Shown here: positions 56,966 to 64,000 of the stretch, piece after piece
Numbering within the stretch: the first letter of the stretch is position 1
How the letters are laid out: each line of letters opens with the position of its first letter
NCBI RefSeq assembly: GCF_008728515.1
Contig: NC_044988.1
Coordinates: forward strand, 31,785,159 to 31,849,158
Reading direction: 5' to 3'
Length of the DNA stretch: 64,000 nt
From: Papio anubis
Taxonomy: Eukaryota > Chordata > Mammalia > Primates > Cercopithecidae
Notes under the pieces: generated by a model
Databases searched by the model: none
The model's input: only the letters and a program-made list of their open reading frames with translations
What the model was told of the DNA's origin: nothing
Position numbers and translations under genes: made by a program

Positions 56966-58407
56966 CAAATTTTCTCTCTATATATTTTTTTAAAAAGACA
57001 AAGCATTTAATTTCAAAGACACTTCCCCCTTGAGGTAGGCCACTTCACACTTGTCTCTCTCACCCTTACAGGACCAAATTCACTTACATGGGCTATTACA
57101 GAGAGGAGAAAATGTATGTATTCTTTGAACAAACATGTTCATATGGAGTCAAGGTTATTTGTGCCTCATTTTCTTCTTCTCAGATTGTCAGCTCTGACAA
57201 GGTTTCCAGGGGTCACCTCTCTTGAGTCTTCCCCCCAGACCCCCAAGCTGTATTACAGCCCCATGGGCATTTCTTTCTAAGCAGGTACAATGATAAGCCT
57301 GGGCATTCTCACAAGGAATGAAGGAGAGCACATGGTAAACATTTTCCTCCACCTGGGCATGGGACCCAGACCAGATCTCTTTGCTAGTTGGAACACACTA
57401 GAAAGCCTGGGAAGAGAGTACAGCAGTCAGGAAGAGAATAGAGATTTGGGGGCCACGGACTGGTGCAGCCCACACAAGGAACACCAAACAGTGACAGCCA
57501 ATGTGTAGGTAGTCGTTCCCCTCTTTTCCCCGCAACTTTCAAACCTGTGCAATAGGAAGGTGCACAGATAGCGAAGTTTCCTAATGTTGCAACTAGCATT
57601 AGTAATACACATCTGCCTGATCGTCAAAGGACTCCAGAGTATAAACCGAAACCGGGAAAAGTATAATTCAAGGTATCAGGATACAAGAGATTGTATAAGC
57701 CGGTGTGTCAGAAACAAAAGCAAAGGCTTGGGGTACCACACCATCGATTCTATTAAAGACCAAAGAGGTGCAAAAAGCACAAACCCTCTCTCACTCCTCC
57801 AAAGCTCAATCCATTTGGCTGAAGAGGCTTTGCATAGTTTAGTTAGAGTTGATATGACACATGGAAAAGCATCTCATTTTCACTTTTTCCTAAAATCTAA
57901 AATTAACATTAACATCTGTGTTTATTTCCTTGAAAATTGGAGAAACAAGAATTAGTGTCATTGAAATCAATTATTAAACACTTTAAAATTGTGATTACAA
58001 ATAGTAGATAGCATGGGGTAGAGCAGACTGAGAAAATGTTGGTGGGGGGTATACACACAGAGATCCAACAAATGCCACATCAAACCAGAACGCCAGGCCA
58101 TGGATGAGCCCAGACTGTGCTATCCGAAACACAAAGGGAATTTCTACTCTGTAAGGAAATAAAAAAGATAAAAGACTTGGAATTATTTTGTTTTTGTTGA
58201 CAGATGTACTAGATATATTTGTGAGATCAGTAGGAATATTTTCTTTCTCTCTTGGGCACTTTTGCCTTGGCAGCCAAGTTCTCTTGGTGTGTGATTAATG
58301 CTTGGGTGGTGCTGCACATTTGAGAAGCTTACTTCTTGACAAAACCCTTCAAGAACTATGCTACTCTGCTGCAATGACCTGGAACTGCATAGGGTGAATG
58401 TAACATC
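56966..58407. other. Long unassigned stretch
   Basis: No recognised repeat. Holds a 123-codon plus-strand frame (57584-57955), the longest frame outside repeats and pseudogenes, with no known domain. Confidence 0.45.
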
Positions 58408-58531
58408 TGGAGCTAGGTTTTTTTATTTTATTTTATTTTATTTTTTATTATTATTATACTTTAAGTTCTAGGGTACATGTGCACAACATGCAGGTTTGTT
58501 ACATATGTATATTGTGCCATGTTGCTGTGCT

Positions 58532-58567
58532 GCACCCATCAACTCGTCAGCACCCATCAACTCGTCA
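58532..58567 (-). repeat. 18-bp tandem duplication in the L1 3' UTR
   Basis: GCACCCATCAACTCGTCA occurs twice in direct succession (58532-58549 and 58550-58567) without any difference. Confidence 0.95.
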
Positions 58568-58596
58568 TTTACATCAGGTATAACTCCCAATGCAAT

Positions 58597-58619
58597 CCCT
58601 CCCCCCTCCCCCCTCCCCA
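58597..58619 (-). repeat. G-quadruplex-type tract in the L1 3' UTR
   Basis: On the minus strand there are four runs of at least three G separated by single A bases. The L1 3' UTR polypurine tract is a known G-quadruplex former; here it looks expanded. Confidence 0.85.
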
Positions 58620-59591
58620 TGATAGGCCCCGGTGTGTGATGTTCCCCTTCCCGAGTCCAAGTGATCTCATTGTTCAGTTCCCACCTATGAGTGAGAATAT
58701 GCGGTGTTTGGTTTTCTGTTCTTGTGATAGTTTGCTAAGAATGATGGTTTCCAGCTGCATCCATGTCCCTACAAAGGACACAAACTCATCCTTTTTTATG
58801 GCTGCATAGTATTCCATGGTGTATATGTGCCACATTTTCTTAATCCAGTCTGTCACTGATGGACATTTGGGTTGATTCCAAGTCTTTGCTATTGTGAATA
58901 GTGCCGCAATAAACATACGTGTGCATGTGTCTTTATAGCAGCATGATTTATAATCCTTTGGGTATATCCCCAGTAATGGGATGGCTGGGTCATATGGTAC
59001 ATCTAGTTCTAGATCCTTGAGGAATCGCCATACTGTTTTCCATAATGGTTGAACTAGATTACAATCCCACCAACAGTGTAAAAGTGTTTCTATTTCTCCA
59101 CATCCTCTCCAGCACCTGTTGTTTCCTGACTTTTTAATGATCGCCATTCTAACTGGTGTGAGATGGTATCTCACTGTGGTTTTGATTTGCATTTCTCTGA
59201 TGGCCAGTGATGATGAGCATTTTTTCATGTGTCTGTTGGCTGTATGAATGTTTTCTTTTGAGAAATGTCTGTTCATATCCTTTGCCCACTTTTTGATGGG
59301 GGGACCTAATACCATAAAAACCCTAGAGGAAAACCTAGGTAGTACCATTCAAGGCATAGGCATGGGCAAAGACTTCATGTCTAAAACACCAAAAGCAACG
59401 GCAGCAAAAGCCAAAATTGACAAATGGGATCTCATTAAACTAAAGAGCTTCTGCACAGCAAAAGAAACTACCATCAGAGTGAACAGGCAACCTACAGAAT
59501 GGGAGAAAATTTTTGCAATCTACTCATCTGACAAAGGGTTAATATCCAGAACCTACAAAGAACTCAAACAAATTTACATGGAGCTAGGTTT

Positions 59592-59924
59592 GACTAGAGA
59601 AGAGGAAGATGACTCAGGACACAGAGGGCAGCCATCCTTCAAGAAGCCAAAGCATGGGCAGGGACAGTTCCCTTCCACAGCTGCTCAAAGGGAAAGGTTG
59701 TTCAGGCCTCTAAAAATGGAGTGGAGCACAAAGGAAACATCGAACTCAGAAGGTCATCCTCATAGTTAATTTATTTTTGTGGGAGGCAATTTAACTTCCA
59801 CTAGGCTACAACAAGAGTCATGCAGAAGTGGCTATGGTTTATGCCAAATGCAGAATAAGCAGGAATAGAAAGGGTATTGGGAAAGATACAATGCAATCTA
59901 GATGCTGGACCTATTTTAGCTGTG
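59592..59924. other. Unassigned sequence
   Basis: No gene. The 173-codon plus-strand frame 59248-59769 is a chimera of the inverted L1 part and flanking DNA. Confidence 0.55.
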
Positions 59925-60090
59925 GAACCTTGGAAGGTCATTTAAATTCCCTGAAACTTGGTACCTGCATTTGCTGAAGGGTGACAAAATCACTCTCCTA
60001 CTTTCCTCATAAGATTCTTCTGCATGTTAAGTGAAAAAACATGTATATAAGAGTTCTTTGCAAACTTTAGAGTAATTCATAATTATTGGC
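59925..60090 (+). mobile_element. MIR SINE, diverged
   Basis: 'gtggaaccttggaaggtcatttaaattccctgaaacttgg' then 'ttctttgcaaactttagagtaattcataattattgg' follow MIR order. Confidence 0.6.
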
Positions 60091-60324
60091 TCATTGCTGG
60101 GGCTGTATCACTTCAAGGAGTTGGATTTTCTGAAGTGCTTTAGAAGTTTTCAAAGGAGGTTGTATGTTCTCTGTATTCATGGTGTCCCCAAAGACTTACC
60201 TTCCTTCACTCGCCTGAAAATAAAATATTTCTAGAGTTTTCCATTGTACTTGGCACATTGAATTTATCGGTCTTGACTGTTATTATTTCTTTTCATGTTT
60301 TGCATCTCCCTAGATAAAGTATGA

Positions 60325-60445
60325 GCTCCTGAAGAATAGAGACTTTAAAAATTACTTTCCATACATGTGCTAGCACCACCACAGTACCTGGCACATAGTA
60401 GGATCTCAATAAACATTTGTTGAATTAATGCACAAATGAATGAAT
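60325..60445 (+). mobile_element. L2 3' end
   Basis: 'gagctcctgaagaatagagact' and 'cacagtacctggcacatagtaggatctcaataaacatttgttgaatt' are the L2 terminus, followed by an AATGAATG tail. Confidence 0.9.
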
Positions 60446-60589
60446 GACATCGGTGGAAAACCCACGTAGACATAATTTTTAAAATATTCCCTAGGATTCA
60501 GGAGGTAGTTCAGAGCAATAAATAAAGCTAATCAAAGTCGATTTTTTTCTGGATCTTTGGTAGTTATTAGAGTCATTTGCAGATGCCAT

Positions 60590-60965
60590 TTCTCTTGCTC
60601 TGAGCATATGGTAGGATTGCAGTTTTCCACCCACTTGAGCTCAGGTACTGCCTTGTGATTTGCTTCGACTGATCAAATGTGAACAGAAGTGACTTGTGCC
60701 GTTTCCAGGCAGAAGCTTTCATTGTCCTTTCATACTTTAACACACTCATTCTTTCTCCTGAGTGACCAGCATCATTTCAGATAGAAGCTGCTGCACTGGC
60801 CCAATTACTGGTGTGAGTAATGCATGGTAGAGCTAAAGCTAGCACATGATGGATAATTGTGTAGAAAACAAGACACCTGTGTTATTAGAAGCCACTGAGG
60901 TTTCTTTTTGTTACTGCAGCATGTTCTGGCCTATCCTAACATCCAGGATACCCTTTGTGCATCAT
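60590..60965 (+). mobile_element. Old LTR-like repeat (MaLR/MLT1-type?)
   Basis: 'acacctgtgttattagaagccactgaggtttctttttgttactgcagcatgttctggcctatcctaac' is the 3' end of a recurrent ancient LTR-like family; the upstream part is diverged. Confidence 0.6.
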
Positions 60966-61409
60966 GATATCAAGATGGATGATTTTTTCATTAGCCAGAT
61001 GCACCTTCTAAATTCTCACCCTTGCTTCCCCAGTAGCTCCAGGTAAACAACCACCTGGCTAAGTCTTAACTTTCTTGTCCAGAAAACAAATATGACTATT
61101 AATTTTCTATGGGAGAAAAAGACAAAATATTAATGAAAGGTCACCCCAAAATGATTCACACCACCATCTAAAAAAATGGAGCCAAGTCAAAGTAGGAATT
61201 CTCATTTCAGAGTCTTTTCAAGTGGAGGGGAAGAGGACAGAAATGAATATTTATTGAGTGCCCTCTTTAAAATCAGCTGGTGCCTCTAAAACACTTAGCA
61301 CGGTACCTAGTATGGAGAAAGCACCTAACAAGTTGTAGCTCTTTGCTTGTCCTTAATACATTCACTGGCCTAAGTGCATTCACATATATGCCGTCACTTT
61401 AGAGGCACA
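60966..61409. other. Unassigned sequence
   Basis: No gene. A weak MIR/L2-like tail lies at 61240-61330. Confidence 0.45.
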
Positions 61410-61570
61410 AAGCAGGGTGGCTAAAAGCCCAGACTTTGGAGCCTTCTGAAAGGTTCAAATCCTAGTTCCAATTAATACAATTTTTAATTCTGTGACTTTA
61501 TGCAAACTATCATTCCACTTCGCCTCCTATGTGTCATCCATAAAATGGGGATAATATCCTAGGAAGGAAA
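61410..61570 (+). mobile_element. MIR SINE
   Basis: 'gggtggctaaaagcccagactttggagcc', 'aggttcaaatcctagttcc', 'catccataaaatggggataatatcctag' follow the MIR consensus. Confidence 0.88.
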
Positions 61571-61974
61571 CATCATTATCTTTATTTAGCAATAAATGAA
61601 ACTAATACTGACACATCATTCCCATATGTGACCAATATCTAAAATCTCTCCCCTGTGTGAGTAGCAAAAGTCTGCAATGAAGTTTTGTGGGTGGGAGATG
61701 TAGAGAGAAGATTGTAAACATCAAGAGCAACACTGATTTGCACAAATCTGTGTAGATCTTCCTCTTCTGCATCCATAAAGTTTACTGTGTATTTGACTAT
61801 TTGAGCCATCAAAATCCTAACATCGAATGTGTCCTTGGGGGAAAAAATCAAAGATGTTACCTTTCTGCCAAGATAAACTGAGCTCAAGGAAATTTGCAGT
61901 CTAGCTTTTCTTCTGTAATTTTAAGTCATCAGGAGTTGGAATTTAGAAAGCATGAGCTTAATGAGAATAATGTT
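61571..61974. other. Unique-looking sequence with a candidate minus-strand exon
   Basis: No recognised repeat. On the minus strand a polypyrimidine-AG acceptor-like site at 61834-61852 precedes a 64-codon open stretch ending in TAG (61833-61639), and an AATAAA lies about 55 nt further on (near 61580-61585). No protein family recognised. It could equally be chance. Confidence 0.3.
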
Positions 61975-62100
61975 AACAATAAAAACAATAAAAAATGAGT
62001 ACCTACTATGTTAAGCACTGAGTGCTTTTCGTGCTTTACTAAGTGCTAAGGGCTTTACTAGGATGTATCATTTACTCTTTAAAAATCTCTGGAGCAGGCA
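61975..62100 (-). mobile_element. MIR SINE fragment
   Basis: 'gagtacctactatgttaagcactgagtgc' followed by 'gtgctaagggctttactaggatgtatcatttactc' is reverse-strand MIR style. Confidence 0.6.
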
Positions 62101-62104
62101 TTTC

Positions 62105-62106
<2 letters not shown>

Positions 62107-62136
<30 letters not shown>
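62107..62136. repeat. (GT)15 microsatellite
   Basis: Fifteen uninterrupted GT units. Confidence 0.95.
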
Positions 62137-62138
<2 letters not shown>

Positions 62139-62284
62139 CTGACTATCCAGAATTTATTTAGCAGTGCGGGTTTATCTCTTCTCCACATTCTGTCCAAAAA
62201 GTTCCATGTGAACTTAGTATACCCTCGGTAAAAGATGTGGCATATGACCCCAGATCAGCAAGTCAGAGCACTACTTTTCCCCTG

Positions 62285-62660
62285 AAGACAGTGATTGGTT
62301 CATAGATGAGCACATAATCCAAGGTAGGATAACTAACTAAACTACCTAAACTAAATCTGGAGCTTTTGGCTTAAGTTATTAGGAAAAGGCAGGCTCTCCT
62401 GTGGAATTTAGAGTCGTAAAAATCAGAGGCTGGAGTTTCTGTAGCCATCTTGTTACCACGAAGGGAAAGCCTGTCTAGGAAAAGTGTTAAATCAGAGGAA
62501 GTAGAGATAATTGATAAGGATAGAAAAATCACATCCTGGTGACATTTTTGGAGATCCTGCAACACGTCCCAGAAGCAAACTCTGTCTCTAGGCTTTGTAA
62601 TTTTTGAAAGACAGTCATTCAATTTTAGCTTAAGCCAATTTGATTTTTCTTCTACTTACA
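62285..62660 (+). mobile_element. Old LTR-like repeat (MLT1-type?)
   Basis: 'gtgattggttcatagatgagcacataatcc', 'gtagccatcttgttaccacgaagggaaagcctg' and 'ttttcttctacttacaactgaaagaat' fit the same kind of ancient LTR-like repeat as 35755-36000. Confidence 0.55.
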
Positions 62661-62694
62661 ACTGAAAGAATTTCAGATGATGCAAACTTAAAGT

Positions 62695-62775
62695 TTTCCA
62701 AGGTTACACAGCAAAACGGGGCCATGGCTGAAATTTAAATCTGATTAACGGCAAAGCTCCTGCTCTAAGCTGTTA
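62695..62775 (-). mobile_element. MIR SINE fragment
   Basis: 'ccaaggttacacagcaaaacggggccatggctgaaatttaaatctg' is the reverse-strand MIR 5' half. Confidence 0.7.
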
Positions 62776-63477
62776 TATAATGCTTGCTCTTCTATTATGT
62801 TTTGGGCCACTAGAATGAAAGGAAGGATGTGAATTATTGAACAAATGTAAGGGCTGAGTTGCGTATGGGGTGGGTCAGGGCAGTGGGGAACTACAAGTTA
62901 CTTACTGAAAGGTAGTTTAAAAATTTTCTTGCTTTCAATAGTATCATTCTCTGATGATTTTCTTAATTGATGGAGGAGATTAGAGCTGGAAGACTTGAAC
63001 ACATAGTGCTCTAGGGAACTCTTTCTCCTATTCTGTGATGGCTTAGCACAGAACCTGGCAGCGCAGTGCACGCCAGTGAATGAGTGAATGAGTGAATGAA
63101 TCAATATATAAACATGGGAGAAAGCCTGAAAAGAGAGCACACTCACTACTATTGGCTGCCTGAAGTATTCATCCACTGCTGCACCCCGGAGACTGGACAG
63201 ATTGACCCCATAGAAACATTGCTGGTAACTAAAATATCACAAAAAAATCACCATGCATCTTGTCTGTCATCTGAGTCCCCAGGCGCCCCATAGCTGTTAT
63301 GTGCTATAAGGCTGCCTCATGGGTCCTCTGCGTTAGCCCTGCGGAGAATGTTTGCACATATGAAGGGCAGCTGGTCTATAGGGTGTGGCAGGAAATTCTC
63401 CCTAGAAAATTTGCAGACCCGTATTTGACATGCGGTTGGGAGAGAAAGAAGGGGAAAACAAGTTGAGTTGAAATAAA
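62776..63477. other. Unassigned sequence
   Basis: No gene recognised. A TGAG/TGAA-rich patch at 63073-63100 follows an L2-tail-like phrase ('agcacagaacctggcagcgc'). Confidence 0.5.
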
Positions 63478-63765
63478 TTGGGCTCATCCCTGTAATCCCA
63501 GCACTTTGGGAGGCTGAGGTGGGAGGATCACTTGAGCTCAGGAGTTCGAGACAAGCCTGGGAAACATGGTGAAACCTCATCTCTACTAAAATTACAAGAA
63601 TTAGCCATGCGTGGTGGCAGGTACCTATAGTCCCAGCTACTTGGGAGGCTGAGGCAGGAGAATTGCTTGAACCTGGGAGGCGGAGGTTGTAGTGAGCCCA
63701 GATCATGCCACCGCACCCCAGCATGGGTGACAGAGTGAGACTGTGTCTCTAAACAAGTAAATAAA
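63478..63765 (+). mobile_element. AluS-type SINE, slightly 5'-truncated
   Basis: Plus-strand Alu missing about the first 15 bases. AAATAAATT occurs just before it and again after its tail, a probable target duplication. Confidence 0.93.
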
Positions 63766-64000
63766 TTTGTAAGGAGATTATCAAGAAGGATATTTGGGGG
63801 TAGGAAGGCCTTTGAGCTCCTACCCTTGATCTCCCCCAATGGGTGGTCCCCGGCTCTGTGCTGTGCTGTTCAAGTGCTGAAATGCAGTTTCCTTGGTCCT
63901 CCCACTATCCCAACCAAGAGCACGACTTTAGCTCTCCAAAGCCGCTTGACACTCCTGCTGTTTGAGAAAATAGATTTTCCTTCTCTGTTCTTCCCTAGCC
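63766..64000. other. Unassigned sequence to the window end
   Basis: Nothing recognised. Confidence 0.5.

Larger units (their letters stand above)
58421..59578 (-). mobile_element. Lineage-specific L1 with a 5' (twin-priming) inversion
   Basis: Low-divergence Old World monkey L1 3' end. A TTTTA-type tail starts at 58421, followed by the 3' UTR and the last ~200 codons of ORF2 on the minus strand, in one open frame up to about 59301. From about 59302 to 59578 the sequence flips to the plus strand and holds the ORF2 part just upstream (ending at the ACAAATTTACA point, about 20 bp short of where the minus part begins). A perfect 13-bp target duplication TGGAGCTAGGTTT flanks the whole (58408-58420 and 59579-59591), so it is one insertion. 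It carries an 18-bp tandem repeat and a G-rich tract in the 3' UTR. It is a dead-on-arrival copy lacking the endonuclease and most of the reverse transcriptase. Confidence 0.97.

Noticed and set aside
58674..59348. 224-codon minus-strand frame as a gene
   Set aside because: It is the C-terminal end of L1 ORF2 on a 5'-truncated, inverted insertion; its first ~15 codons are read through the inversion junction.
59248..59769. 173-codon plus-strand frame as a gene
   Set aside because: It is a chimera of antisense L1, the flipped ORF2 part and flanking DNA after the target duplication.
1..64000. CRISPR arrays, operons, bacterial or phage systems
   Set aside because: Nothing of the kind; the sequence is plainly primate nuclear DNA. 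Short tandem arrays are microsatellites and direct repeats are target duplications or local duplications.

Overview
The window is primate nuclear DNA, most likely from an Old World monkey (macaque, baboon or green-monkey type). Three things point there. The Alus at 5420-5723 and 40641-40928 end in the 'ggcttgagccacc' form and share other variants typical of cercopithecid AluY lineages. The L1 at 58421-59578 has the Old World monkey form of the LINE-1 3' end. The overall texture is mammalian: AT-rich, CpG-poor and dense in Alu, L1, L2, MIR and MaLR. I find no functional protein-coding gene that I can defend and no RNA gene. It reads as intergenic or deep intronic sequence, and nearly every open frame is short and lies in a repeat or is an antisense shadow.

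Layout. 1-10.4 kb: unassigned sequence, a TA-flanked DNA transposon (1171-1761), five Alus including a young AluY with a 13-bp target-site duplication, an old mammalian repeat, and two textbook CTCF-type motifs (4756-4769 and 7220-7233). 10.4-13.3 kb: a solo MST-type LTR and an L1 3' end lying between two ~95% identical copies of a 187-bp segment. 13.6-19.5 kb: Alus, and an MLT1 LTR split by an L1 that itself holds an Alu. 22.7-24.0 kb: a processed GPS2 pseudogene (minus strand). 25.4-30.9 kb: L2, MIR, MER5A and old LTRs. 30.9-35.2 kb: a degenerate, 5'-truncated primate L1. 36.3-36.9 kb: an LTR containing a long TG/TA...TA/CA array. 38.6-39.2 kb: a processed ATP5PD pseudogene (minus strand) with an 11-bp target-site duplication. 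40.0-42.0 kb: an old minus-strand L1 broken by two Alus. 46.4-49.5 kb: an inverted pair of ~300-bp segments at ~88-90% identity. 58.4-59.6 kb: a lineage-specific L1 with a twin-priming inversion and a perfect 13-bp target-site duplication. 59.9-64.0 kb: MIR, L2, old LTRs, one Alu, and a weak candidate terminal exon (61639-61833, minus).

There is no gene network to describe. The biology here is retrotransposition history: two retropseudogenes, twin priming and nested insertions. Added to that are local duplications that standard repeat families may not explain, and a possible chromatin-boundary pair at the left. Family names and percent identities come from reading by eye; edges of ancient repeats are approximate.
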